The position numbers and the translations under genes are program-made. The notes under the pieces are model-generated. The model saw only the letters and a program-made list of their open reading frames with translations. It did no database searches and had not been told where the DNA came from. This document shows, in pieces, positions 54,301-63,956 of a DNA stretch of 64,000 nt (its first letter is position 1; each line of letters opens with the position of its first letter). Source of the stretch: Flaccisagitta enflata (lineage: Eukaryota; Chaetognatha; Sagittoidea; Aphragmophora); assembly GCA_965153355.1 (NCBI GenBank), contig OZ231127.1, positions 54,374,001-54,438,000 of the forward strand, given 5' to 3'.

Positions 54301-55200
54301 GCTGCCTAAATCGAAACTGATTGTATTGTGGATAATAACGATATATCTTCTCAACATCTTTCCCAAAGAATCTGTTCCTTTTCGCGTTGGAATGAAAAAG
54401 TATCAACACGTAGCGACATAACAACCGCAATCTCCCATCGATTTTTCGCCTTAGGCTACAAACGTTGGAAATCTTAAGTTTGAGAACCTGACGCCACAGC
54501 GCCTTCATCAATCATCATCGCCGCAGCCACGGCGACCGCCGAAGCTGCCGCCGCCTCTACGGTCGCCGAAAACGCGATGGTATGGAACCAGTTACAGTCG
54601 TTGCGTTGATAATGATATCGTCATTCTAGTGGACGTCCAACTAAAAATCGAAATCGTTTCGTAACATCGTTTCATACACGTACATTTTCACAAAAAGCAA
54701 GGGGCATCCCAGATAGAAATAAAAGGCCATTTCTTTTTTAAATGAGATTTTGGTCTTTTTTTTTTTTATTTTGTTTTGGTCCCAAAAATTTCTCAGCCAA
54801 AGTTTTGGCCATATCGGACATCGGGAATTACCCCCCCCCCCTGTAAATCGCCCGTTTCAAGGGTGGTCAGGGGTCAAAAATTTCAATCTCTCAAATCTAT
54901 ATGGCAATTTTTTTTGCAAAAAAAACATGACTTGAGTGAGATGTAGGTACTTTTACCTTTTAATTTGAGCTATTTTTGGGCGCGTTATAGGGTCCCAAAG
55001 TTGGGATGCAAAGAATACAAAGAATATGCTATGGTGAGGGGTGACCCAGACACAAAGATGCTCAAAAAAAACCTCCTGGCCACCCCCTTGCCAACTCCTT
55101 TGAAGGTCTTCAATCAATCCAAATAACATACATACCTTGGATCAGAATGTCCGGCGGTCGCATTTAGCTTGACCTCGATTCTATCCTTCAAGGGTATGGT
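54301..55200. other. Unassigned; short GC-rich Ala-coding stretch
   Basis: Positions 54515-54585 are unusually GC-rich (GCCGCAGCCACGGCGACCGCC..GCCGCCGCCTCTACGG). One plus frame reads IIIAAATATAEAAAAS.., another Pro/Arg-rich. It could be a coding exon but nothing else supports this. The rest shows nothing recognisable. Confidence 0.35.
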
Positions 55201-55417
55201 TTCTTAACAATGTTGCCCTCGGGTGATTTGTTGAATTTTGGTAACTCTGGTAACAATAATTAGCCCTTATCTATTTTGGTAAGCATTAGTGTTTTGGGTT
55301 AGACTCAGAATGGATGTTTGCTAAGTTAGTTTTGCTAAATGGAAAACTAGGAGTGATGCGCGTAGTAACTAGTCAGTGGGGGCTCACAAGGCCCTCTTCC
55401 ATATTTTTAGTTTGGGT
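55201..55417. repeat. Dispersed repeat with insertion, left part
   Basis: Shares GATTTGTTGAATTTTGGTAAC, TTTTGGTAAGCA.TAGTGTTTTGGG and TGATGCGCGTAGTAACTAGT with 57380-57600, where the sequence continues uninterrupted. Confidence 0.8.
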
Positions 55418-55425
55418 ATAGTGAG

Positions 55426-55765
55426 TAGGGTGACTGAAAATATGGTCATATTTGAATCTGGTCTCCCTCGCGGGAGAAATGATACCATTTCCATCACAGA
55501 TGATAACCCTAAAATCTGGTGGCAATTAAATGAAGTTTACTCATGGCCGCAACCCCCCCTCATTTCCCATAGAAAATGTACAGGAAGGATTTTTTGCCTC
55601 TGCAGCTTCCTATCTTTTATAATGGGAATGGGGTGGGGTTGCGGCCATGAGTAAACTTTGTCTGATCATCTCCAGATTTTAGAGTTACCATCTATGATGG
55701 AAATGGTCACATTTCTCCCGCAAGGAAGACGAGATTCGGATTTGACCATATTTTAAGTCACCCTA
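55426..55765. mobile_element. Foldback element with 8-bp target duplication (340 bp)
   Basis: Begins TAGGGTGACTGAAAATATGG and ends with the inverse CCATATTTTAAGTCACCCTA. ATAGTGAG flanks it directly (55418-55425, 55766-55773). The copy of the flanking repeat at 57576-57583 carries a single ATAGTGAG, the empty site. Arms contain GTTTACTCATGGCCGCAACCCC and its inverse. The 8-bp duplication suggests hAT-type transposition. Confidence 0.85.
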
Positions 55766-55859
55766 ATAGTGAGGGATGTTGTTCCACCTGTCATACTGAG
55801 CATCCACAAAAAATTTCAGTGTTGGTTTTTACTGTCTTTAGGAGAAATACAAAAAAAAA

Positions 55860-55925
55860 TTACTTTTTCGAATACAAAAAAAATTGCGATTTTTGCGATT
55901 TTCGCGATTTTCGCGATTTTTGCTA
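55860..55925. repeat. Short (TTTTCGCGA)n minisatellite
   Basis: About five 9-bp units of TTTTCGCGA / TTTTTGCGA. Confidence 0.8.
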
Positions 55926-56019
55926 TTTCAATGATTCTTTTTGCATGAAAAAGAAAATAAATCCTCAAGAATAATTTGTATTTGACAAGTATCATGGAAT
56001 AGAAAAACGTAACAATACT

Positions 56020-56100
56020 GCAGGATGGAGGGATGGATGGACAGATGGACAGACAGAGAAACAGATGGATGGACAGACGGATGAACATATAGAGTCACCT
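56020..56100 (-). mobile_element. GTCGCGTG short element, partial
   Basis: GGATGGAGGGATGGATGGACAGATGGACAGAC, then CATATAGAGTCACCTAGAAG. Confidence 0.4.
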
Positions 56101-56197
56101 AGAAGCGGACTGACTGATTGAACAACCAAAAGACCCATCAGTCAACTGACACTGTCGGATGCAACCAAAAGAAGTAGGATACAAGTATAATAAGTTA

Positions 56198-56459
56198 CGC
56201 AGGGTCACAATATCATTGCAAACGGATTGGCGGGGGCATCCAACCCCTATCCATGACCTCAACTTCAAACACACAAACATATGCAAAAAGTATTCAAAAA
56301 CGCTTGCTTTCCCACTCTTTGACTTGTGCTGACAGGCTGAAAGACCAACAGACAGACAAACTAATGGACCAAGGGACCAATGTACCAAGGGACCAATGGA
56401 CCAATGGATCAATAGGCGGACAGACAAAGCCTCTCATAGAGTTGCATGTCCGTAAATAA
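56198..56459 (-). mobile_element. GTCGCGTG short element, reverse copy
   Basis: GCAGGGTCACAATATCATTGC.AACGGATTGGCGGGGGC, then GACCAATGGACC repeats, then AAAGCCTCTCATAGAGTTGCATGTCCGTAA. Confidence 0.7.
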
Positions 56460-56764
56460 AAGAATGATTAAACCTTTTTTTTGAATCTTCCCGCTTCTAG
56501 CTTTGATGAGTTCCCACCCACTCATTTCATTATTGTAAATTCCCCATCCTCCCTGTTTTGAATTCTTATTGGTTAGTTTAGTTGCTGCGCTGCTCCGCCG
56601 TGTTTTTTGTTACTAGAAATTAACCCCTCCCTAGCTGATCGACAACACCCCAATATTTTCAACTTTTTAAAGACTCTCATTCATGTTCTCATTATTTTGT
56701 TACATTGCAGTATTAGTATGTTTCTATGCATTATCCTTAACATATGTTTAAAACAAGGTCTATA
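56460..56764. other. Unassigned segment
   Basis: No gene or repeat is recognised. Confidence 0.4.
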
Positions 56765-57065
56765 CAGGGTGTTTCACATCAAATGATATGTAAGAAAATG
56801 ATGTTGTTCTGCCTATAAGAATAAGACGACAATTCTGAAAGTAGATTCATTGAGCTCTTAAGCTTGATTTTTCATGTAACAATTTCTTTAGTTTAAGTAG
56901 AGTAGTTTGAAGTAAAATGAATATTTACAGTCAATGTTTTTCTCATCCAGGAAGTTTTTCTTTAAATCATTCTCACGTCTAAACGGTTTGAGCTACAGAG
57001 GCCATATTTGACTCAAATGAAAGAAAATTAAAGTATCTTCAATTTGAGACCAATCTGTCTTCTGG
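56765..57065. mobile_element. Left half of a CAGGGTGTTTC foldback
   Basis: TA then CAGGGTGTTTCACATCAAAT.., ending at the central GAGACCAATCTGTCTTCTGG, where a (GA)n run begins. The right arm is missing. Related to the intact 58551-59143. Confidence 0.65.
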
Positions 57066-57205
57066 AAAGAGAGAGAGAGAGAGAGGGAGAGAGAAAGAGA
57101 GAGAGAGAGAAAGAAAGAAAGAAAGAGAGAGAGAGAAAGAAAGAGAGAGAAAGAGAGAGAAACAGACTGACAGACAGAAAGAGACAGATAGACAGACAGA
57201 CAGAA
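57066..57205. repeat. (GA)n / (GAAA)n microsatellite
   Basis: Nearly pure purine run with GACAGACAGA at its end. Confidence 0.95.
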
Positions 57206-57234
57206 ATCAGATCAAAATTTTCCCTTTCAGGCCT

Positions 57235-58135
57235 CTAGGAGAGGGCCCCAGAAGTTGTTTTACCCGGAAACACGTTCTTCCAGTCCATGTTCATCATTTA
57301 AAGCTTTGTTAGTAGCCAGGTCATCATCATTCTGTGCTTACACGGAGGAAATCCAATTTTTGCCCTATCTTAACCTCGGTTGATTTGTTGAATTTTGGTA
57401 ACGCAGGCAACAATCATTTACCCTCAGCTATTTTGGTAAGCACTAGTGTTTTGGGTAAGACTCAGAATGGATGTTTGTTAAGTGAGTTTGGCTAAATGGA
57501 AAACTAGGAGTGATGCGCGTAGTAACTAGTCAGTGAGGGCTCACAAGGCCCTCTTCTAGATTTCTTAAGTTGGGTATAGTGAGGGATATTGTCCCACCTA
57601 TCATAGCTCTTTAGGGTCCCCTAGGAGGAGGCCCCAGAGATTGTTTTACCCAAAAACACATTCCTCCCATCCATGTTTATCATTTAAAACATTGTTAGTA
57701 GCCAGGTAATCATTATTCTGTGGTTAAATAGAGGAAATCCAATTTCTACCCTGTTTTGGCTCAAAAATTGTTTTACCCAGAAACACGTTCCTTTAGTCCA
57801 TATTTATCATTTAAAGCTTTGTTAGTAGCCAGTTAATCATTACTCTGTGCTTTAAGAGAAGAAATCCATTTTTTGCCCTATTTTGGCTCAAAAAAAGCTT
57901 TTTAGGGCCACTGGGAGGGCAACCCAGAGATTGTTTTACCCAGAAACACGCCCTCCAGTCCATGTTCATCATTTTAAGCTTTCTTAGTAGCCGGGTAATT
58001 ATTATTCTGTGCTTAAACAGAAGAAATCCATTTTTTGCCCTATTTTGGCTCAAATAAAGACGTTTAGGACACCTGGGAGGAGACCCCAGAGGTTTTTACC
58101 CCTAAAAACATATTCCCCTTGACTATACCCATCAT
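57235..58135. repeat. Irregular ~140-165 bp tandem repeat
   Basis: Five units with CCCCAGA.ATTGTTTTACCC.GAAACACGTTC and CATTTAAAGCTTTGTTAGTAGCCAGG..ATTCTGTGCTTA, at ~57246, 57628, 57764, 57925 and 58083. The dispersed repeat 57380-57605 lies between the first and second. Confidence 0.8.
57380..57605. repeat. Dispersed repeat, uninterrupted copy
   Basis: Matches 55201-55417 plus 55766-55800 and shows the pre-insertion state GGGTATAGTGAGGGAT. Confidence 0.85.
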
Positions 58136-58210
58136 TTTGACCCATAATATGACATAATTGGTTATTTTTGTATCAGGGATGCACTTTGTATTGGAGCTGC
58201 CTTTTGTGAT

Positions 58211-58362
58211 TTTTCGTCGCATGCTACACAGCTCAATAAGCCACTTTTTGGTTGTTTCATTGGTTGGTCCTTTGGTCACATTTGTCGATCTTGCATCCCA
58301 CCACATCACAGCCCCTGCCCACCCGCATGCAACTAAGGTTGCATTGTATCTGGCCTTGTTAT
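58211..58362 (+). mobile_element. GTCGCGTG short element, forward copy
   Basis: CGTCGCATGCTACACAGCTCAATAAGCC, GTTGGTCCTTTGGTC, CCCCTGCCCACCCGCATGCAACTAAGG, TGTATCTGGCCTTGTT. Confidence 0.7.
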
Positions 58363-58424
58363 TTCAATCAATTTAACTTCATACTGAATTTGCGTGTCTC
58401 TGTCTTGGTCTGTCTATCTTCCTA

Positions 58425-58459
58425 TCCGTCAATCTGTCTGTCTGTCTGTCTGTCTGTTT

Positions 58460-58522
<63 letters not shown>
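58425..58522. repeat. (GTCT)n then (CT)n microsatellite
   Basis: About 30 bp of GTCT then ~62 bp of pure CT. Confidence 0.95.
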
Positions 58523-58525
<3 letters not shown>

Positions 58526-58550
58526 ATTTCAAAAGAATCTCGCCCAACTA

Positions 58551-59143
58551 CATGGTGTTTCATGCCAAAATAAGTATAAGAAAACAATGCCATTCTGTTT
58601 CTAAAAATGCAAAAATAATTCTGAAAAAAAATTTCAAAGAGCACTTGAACTCCAATTTTTTGTTTAAAAATTTCATGGGTTTGGGTCAAATATCTTGGCC
58701 ACAACATCAAGTTGAAGTGAAATGAGCATTTGATATAATTTTAATTTTAAAGATCTATTTTGAAGTGCTCTCATTTATTGACGGCTTGAGTTACAGATAC
58801 CAGATTTAATCTTGAGTTACAGATACCAGATTAATGCTTATCAAATTTTTTTTTAGATTTGAGACCAATCTGGCATCTGTTGCTGAAGCCGTTTAGAAAT
58901 GAGAGAACTTCAAAGAAAAGTATTCAAAATCAAAACTATGTGAAAAGAGCTTCTCTTTTGAATGCTCATTTCACTTCAAATTGATGTTGTGGCCTAGATA
59001 TTTGACCAAAACCCATGAAGTTTTTACACAAAAAATTGGAGCTTAAGTGTTTTTTAAATCTTTTTTTTTTCAGACTTATTTTTGCATTTTTAGAAGCAGA
59101 ATAGCAGCGTTTTCTTATATCTAATTTGGCATGAAACACCCTG
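58551..59143. mobile_element. TA-flanked foldback MITE (593 bp)
   Basis: CATGGTGTTTCATGCCAAAA at the left and the inverse TTTGGCATGAAACACCCTG at the right, TA outside each. Inner arms include GGCCACAACATCAAGTTGAAG and its inverse. The centre has GAGACCAATCTGGCATCTG. Confidence 0.85.
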
Positions 59144-59149
59144 TAGTTT

Positions 59150-59805
59150 CAGGCAGAGACAATCTTTCAATTGCAGATCTGAAATTTACGTCTAGTCTTA
59201 TCTTATTGTCGTCGCTTTACAGCCACTGACTTTGAATTTTTGCTGCTGCCAAAACTGTCGCCCCGGTCACGAGTTCCTTCTCACGCCCATCGAGGGGGCC
59301 CCTCAGTTTGCCATACCTACATTTCCATCGCGCACATAAAAATAAAAGCGGCTTTTTATTTCAAAAAAAGATCAGATCGATTACCGACATTGAATCGTAA
59401 TTTTACTCTAGTAAATCTTTTTACAATTCCTCCAAATTCTTGGATTTTCAAAGAAGCAAAATTGGCCTTTTTTTTTCATGCTCTATATAAAATACCGTTT
59501 TACGAAACATAACGAACCCTTCTCAATCGCGCGAGATTGATGACCATTTCATCGTATTTAGAGACCGATGTCGATAGTGATTCAACGTTTTAAACCATCT
59601 CTTATAACTTAACCAGTTGGATTCAATCTTGGCGATTGCGCTGATCTTGTTTTGTGTGCCTCAAATTGATTTTAGATCCGTACTACATTGCAGGAAAAAA
59701 AAGTTGACGGTGGCAAAATAATTATCTAGAGAAAATGTTAACTCGTCCCTAGAAACTTACGTCTATCGCCTTACTTGGCCGTCAGCCCAAAAGCTGATAA
59801 CCAAC
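59150..59805. other. Upstream region of the kinase/KEN gene
   Basis: No transposon was recognised. It contains a CGCCCCGGTCACGAG stretch and a TATA-like box. Confidence 0.4.
59484..59492 (+). promoter_or_regulatory. Possible TATA box
   Basis: TATATAAAA lies ~315 bp before the ATG of the kinase/KEN gene. A plausible core promoter from sequence alone; no initiator motif is evident. Confidence 0.3.
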
Positions 59806-61099
59806 ATGGCAAAAGCTGACAGCAAGAGTCACTTCTTTCGTCAGGAGGTCATCATCGATGATGACCCCAAAAAACGCATCGATCAGTACAAGGCAAAAAC
59901 TCTCTCACCGACCAAATTATTTCGAGCCACCATCCGAGATGCAGGTGGTGACATCCCAGCCGTCGCTAAGATCACCACTTGCGAAGATCCTGAAGTCCGC
60001 GAAGGACTAAAGGTAACAAGTAACATCCATCGCAGTCTCCATGATCATCCCAATATCACCAAAGTCTATGGCATCCACGAGATTGATGATCGCATTATTT
60101 TACTGATGGAGGAAGGTCTCGCTTCCTTGCGAGACATCAATCGTCCAAAGACGCCCGAAATGATTAAGTTGAGAGATGAGCTTTTCGCCACCAAGACCAA
60201 GAAGGAGATCATTCGAGATCTTGTCAAGGCATTGGTCTACGTCCATTTGAGCAAGAGTGACGTCACCGACAAGATATCCCACCGCGACATCAAACCTGAA
60301 AACCTCTTGCTGCACCGCCAAGACAGAGATGGTAGTCTTGGGATCAAGATGACCAATTTCGATTCCTCCAAGAAAATGGATGTCAATGCAAACGTGAAAA
60401 TAACCACCGGCGTGTTCACAGAGAAGTACCTCGATCCACACATCAGCCACAAGAAAGCAGTCGGTGAAGATGTGGTATCGAAGGAATATCTCTGGGGGCA
60501 TATCTATTCCCTGGCGTTGGCCATCTATGAGGTACTCACTGAAGGTGTGTATCTCTTCGAGGGTGGTTCTCCCGCGCAAACCATGATCAATGCCCTGACC
60601 AACAACCGGTCAAATCTCATGAAGGCCGGCATTGATGAGCTCCTCAAGAACCTCCTCTACACCATGAGCCAGAAAGATCCCGAGGGGAGAAGATCCGCTG
60701 AGGAGGCGGATGAACATCCTTACTTTGAAGACGACAACTTCCATATCCAGGCATTGAAGTCAATCAATGAAGCTCTCGTGGGATTGGACCCGCGCGATCC
60801 CAAGACCAAATGCATCAAAGATGCCCTGAATGAGTCATTCTTCATGGTGCACGAGGAAGAATGGCAAAAACTGGGTTGCATTCCCCCCGACACCTTAAAG
60901 CAATCCAAGTATTCAAGTATGCTCGAGGCATTCTTGAGATACTGCCGCAACATGATGGCGCATACGGAGCAACATCAGGAAAGCTTTGTCAAACACTTTG
61001 GTAGTGCCATTGCCAGTAAAGAGCTTCTGCAAAAGATCCTGATTGATGCACCACGGCTGTTGATCCACTTCTACTGGTTTGCCAAGGAGTATCTGCCAG
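59806..61099 (+). CDS. IRE1/RNase L-like kinase plus KEN domain protein, exon 1
   Basis: Encodes 431 residues plus one base. The ATG has a good context (CAACATGGC). Residues ~10-300 form a protein-kinase fold: AVAKI (ATP-site Lys), SHRDIKPENLLL (catalytic loop) and TNFDSSKK in place of the DFG motif. The Mg-binding Asp of DFG is Asn here, so activity is doubtful; human RNase L has DFD at this site. Residues ~345-431 resemble the KEN ribonuclease domain of IRE1/RNase L: SKYSSMLEAFLRYCRNMMAH keeps the Tyr, Arg-Asn and His of the nuclease centre (R-N-x-x-x-H), and APRLLIHFYWFAKEYL matches its last helices. No ankyrin repeats, transmembrane segment or luminal domain is encoded before the kinase. 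Donor CCAG|GTAAGA, phase 1; without splicing the frame stops at 61110. Predicted cytosolic. Either an RNA-decay effector or a degenerate relative. Confidence 0.75.
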
Positions 61100-62010
61100 G
61101 TAAGATTTGAAAAGCAGAGTCAGCAATTCTAGCCTGCGACTTTTCAAATCCTGATTCAAACTATAATACTAATAAGGAGATATCATGTCGGGAAAAGGAA
61201 GCTCAGATCATTCATTTTGAAATATCACATAACCACAAAATTTCCCATGATGTATTGACAATTATTATTTTCATTGCATAGAAAACGTCATCCATTCCTC
61301 TAAAGAGAATGCTATTGAATTTCTTTCCGCGCATAATTTGATGATGTTTCATACCTTTAATGTAACTCATTTCAGCACTGCTTTAAATGCAGTTTTCCAA
61401 AGTTTCTGCAGGTTTTCCGTTTGAATCTTTGAGTTCAGAATTGGATTGAGATCTAGATTGATCCGGGCTGATCCCTAGACAAGCATAACTCATCGATTTT
61501 TCAGTACATTTGGCCAATGTGCAAGTGCACTATCTTCCATAAGCAAACCAAAATTTGCCCACCACACTTGCGAAAAGCAATTATTTTTTTCATTCAGCTC
61601 TCATTTTGAAAAGGATAAAGATACAGGAACCAACTTGGTCTCATTTAAGAGATCTTCTGAAGATGCGAATTTTGAAAAAAAAATCAATCAAGCAAGTTAT
61701 GAAACTTTAAAGCTGTCCGGATCTTTATGGCCAAGATAGTAAAACGCTCAAAACGGCCAATTCTGTCGTCTTTCTTCCTTCCTATCATCTCTCATGCCTC
61801 ACCACACTCATTTTCACTCTGTTTTTCATTCATTCATTCATTCATTCATTCATTCATTCATTCATTCATTCATTCATTCATTCATTCACTCATTCATTTA
61901 TTCATGCATTCATTCATTCATTCAAAACGTTCATTCACAAATTCTTAATCAAGCGAGGCGCACTTATTGGCCATAACTTGGCCTTGTTTTGTTACAAAAT
62001 TTCCCATCAG
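61100..62010 (+). other. Intron 1 of the kinase/KEN gene
   Basis: GT at 61100 and AG at 62010. It includes an (ATTC)n run; otherwise nothing is recognised. Confidence 0.6.
61826..61925. repeat. (ATTC)n microsatellite
   Basis: About 100 bp of ATTC repeats within the intron. Confidence 0.95.
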
Positions 62011-62454
62011 ACCTTGCCTGCGTTGCCAAGTTTCCCATCAACTGCGCCGCCGCGTATCGTGAGTTCATGGAGGAGCAGCGGCAGACGATTGGCCCTGCCA
62101 TGGAGGAGATGTTCACTCGTGTCTGCCCACAACCTGGAGGACCCGCCGCAGCCATGGATGAGGAGGGCGCACTGCAAGAGTCCTTTGACCAACTCTGCAA
62201 GCAGATCCGTAAACTCATCGACGAGTCTGAGGGCGACTTCAAGAACTACAAGACGGCCGCAAAGGAGTGGGACAAGAAGAAGAAACAGTTGGAGAGAGCC
62301 TTGGAGAGCAAGAAGACAAATGTGGCCAAGTTATCTCCGGAGCAGATAGAGCAAGCTCAAAAGTCATTGGACGCTCATCTGGCATTGAAGTTGCCTCTGA
62401 AATGGATGTTGGATGCCAGAGATTTCATTCGAAATTCCAAGAACATTCAAGAAC
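62011..62454 (+). CDS. Kinase/KEN gene, exon 2 (helical, charged)
   Basis: The acceptor TTTCCCATCAG|AC restores the phase-1 codon split at 61099 as GAC, and the exon is 444 nt, again ending in phase 1. The donor AAGAAC|GTAAAC is moderate; without it the frame stops at 62468. The 148 residues are charged and mostly predicted helical, for example ESFDQLCKQIRKLIDESEGD, AAKEWDKKKKQLERALESKK and LSPEQIEQAQKSLDAHL, with heptad-like spacing of a coiled coil. I do not recognise a family. It could instead be a separate gene, but the phase match and distance favour one transcript. Confidence 0.55.
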
Positions 62455-62751
62455 GTAAACGGAGATGACACATGAGATGTTCGATGGTAAAGCTTGCTAC
62501 TATTTGCCAAGGAAAAGCTTTTAGCCTTCATACAACTAGTATTGAGTTGGTATGGGTAAATACTGATAATCTGCTACAAAACGAACATTAGAAACAGTTC
62601 AGTGGGAGAGAAGGAAAACAGTCACATTTCCTACATTCATCGCCACTGGCACTGATAAGAAACAGTCAAACTCAAAACACAAAACACAAACACAAAACAA
62701 CCCTTAGATTCATTCACGCGTGATAAGTATTTTCTTTTTCTCCTCTAATAG

Positions 62752-62868
62752 TGTTTGAATGGACATCTGACAAAATAGGCGTCTCTGTGGATGCAGCAGC
62801 CGCTTCGAGTGCGGCCAAAACGTCCGGTGATCCGATTGATTTGAGATCAAAGCTGCTGACTTTGAAAG
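62752..62868 (+). CDS. Kinase/KEN gene, exon 3 (duplicated exon, copy A)
   Basis: TTTCTCCTCTAATAG|TG and TTGAAAG|GTATCG are clear splice sites. 117 nt, phase 1 to phase 1. The 39-residue peptide reads FEWTSDKIGVSVDAAAASSA.. and ends SKLLTLKG. Ala/Ser-rich, no known domain. Nearly identical to exon 4. Confidence 0.65.
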
Positions 62869-63100
62869 GTATCGAAACAAAAAGTTTTTTTTTTCAACTG
62901 TACTTGAGAAAAAATAGAAACGAAATGCGTGATAGAGAGTAATTATCTTTATAAAGTCACACAGTCACATTTCGTACATTTATCGCCACTAGCGCTGATA
63001 AGAAACAGTCAAACTCAAAACACAAAACACAAACACAAACACAACACAACCCTTAGATTCATTCACGCGTGATAAGTATTTTCTTTTTCTCCTCTAATAG

Positions 63101-63217
63101 TGTTTGAATCAACGTCTGACAAAATTGGGGTCTCTGTGGATGCAGCAGCCGCTTCGAGTGCAGCCAAAACGTCTGGTGATCCGACTGATTTGAGATCAAA
63201 GCTGCTGACTTTGAAAG
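63101..63217 (+). CDS. Kinase/KEN gene, exon 4 (duplicated exon, copy B)
   Basis: Same splice sites, length and phase as exon 3. It differs at a few residues, such as FEWTSD to FESTSD and DPIDL to DPTDL. The surrounding intron sequence is duplicated too (unit 349 bp). Confidence 0.65.
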
Positions 63218-63315
63218 GTATTGAAACAAAAAGTTTTTTTTTTCAACTGTACTTGAGAAAAAACAAAAACGTAATGCGTGATAGAGAATAATTATCTTTA
63301 TAAATTTAAACACAG

Positions 63316-63378
63316 TGTCTGCCGTTGGCGATGCCGACATGGACATGGACTTGTTTCATAATCTGCAAAATGTGCGAG
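63316..63378 (+). CDS. Kinase/KEN gene, exon 5 (short acidic exon)
   Basis: AAATTTAAACACAG|TG and GTGCGAG|GTAGGT are good splice sites. 63 nt, phase 1 to phase 1. The peptide SAVGDADMDMDLFHNLQNVR is acidic. A further exon may begin after TCATTTATAG at 63502, where the phase also fits, but the sequence soon becomes a pyrimidine tract and I could not follow it. Confidence 0.5.
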
Positions 63379-63589
63379 GTAGGTGAAACTACTGAGTTAC
63401 TATGATATGAGGCTATGGCTATCAAGCCTGAAATCAGTCTCACGGTCAAAAAACTAAGCCGCAAGGCTGAAATTTCTGGGTCTTTTCTGTGTCATTTATA
63501 GAGGCTCCGGTCGTTGCACACGGAAACACACACTTACACCTCACACTTCCTCTTCTTGGTTCTCTCTTTCTCCCTCTGCCTATCTCTCT

Positions 63590-63762
63590 TCTTTTTTTCT
63601 TCTTTTTCTTTTTCCTTTTTTCCTTTTTCCTTTTTCTTTTTCTTTTTCCTTTTTCCTTTTTCTTTTTTTCTTTTTCTTTTTCTTTTTCCTTTTTCTTTTT
63701 CTTTTTTTCTTTTTTTTTCTTTTTTTCTTTTTTTCTTTTTTTCTTTTTTTTCTTTTTTTTGA
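63590..63762. repeat. (TTTTTC)n pyrimidine tract
   Basis: About 170 bp of T and C with period near 6. Long Lys/Phe-rich open frames on both strands are artefacts. Confidence 0.93.
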
Positions 63763-63764
63763 CA

Positions 63765-63836
63765 GATGACAGATGCCCTAGTGACCTTCTCCAGCACTGC
63801 TCCTGCCCACCCACACACGCTCCGGCCTTGTTTTCT
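63765..63836 (+). mobile_element. GTCGCGTG short element, tail only
   Basis: CACTGCTCCTGCCCACCCACACACGCTCCGGCCTTGTTTT, the family tail. Confidence 0.55.
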
Positions 63837-63874
63837 TTTATTCTTATTTTCTTTTGGTCTTTTTGTCTTCATTT

Positions 63875-63956
63875 TTTAGTCGCGTGCTACACAACTCTTC
63901 ACCCCGCTATGTCGGTTGGTTGGTTGGTCGGTTGGTTGGTTGGTTGGTCGGTTGGT
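63875..63956 (+). mobile_element. GTCGCGTG short element, head only
   Basis: TTTTTAGTCGCGTGCTACACAACTCTTCACCCCGCTATGTCGG, then GGTTGGTTGGTCGG repeats. Confidence 0.65.

Larger units (their letters stand above)
62660..63300 (+). repeat. 349-bp tandem duplication containing exons 3 and 4
   Basis: Both copies share CAGTCAAACTCAAAACACAAAACAC, CCCTTAGATTCATTCACGCG, the polypyrimidine tract, the exon and the following GAAACAAAAAGTTTTTTTT. Identity is ~95% by eye, which suggests a recent event. Confidence 0.9.

Noticed and set aside
60100-60579. Reverse-strand 159-codon open frame
   Set aside because: It is the shadow of the kinase/KEN coding exon on the other strand.
61989-62468. Exon 2 of the kinase/KEN gene as an independent intronless gene
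   Set aside because: The open frame begins at TTG inside a likely splice acceptor, and the phase-1 fit with the upstream donor is exact. I kept it as an exon with moderate confidence.
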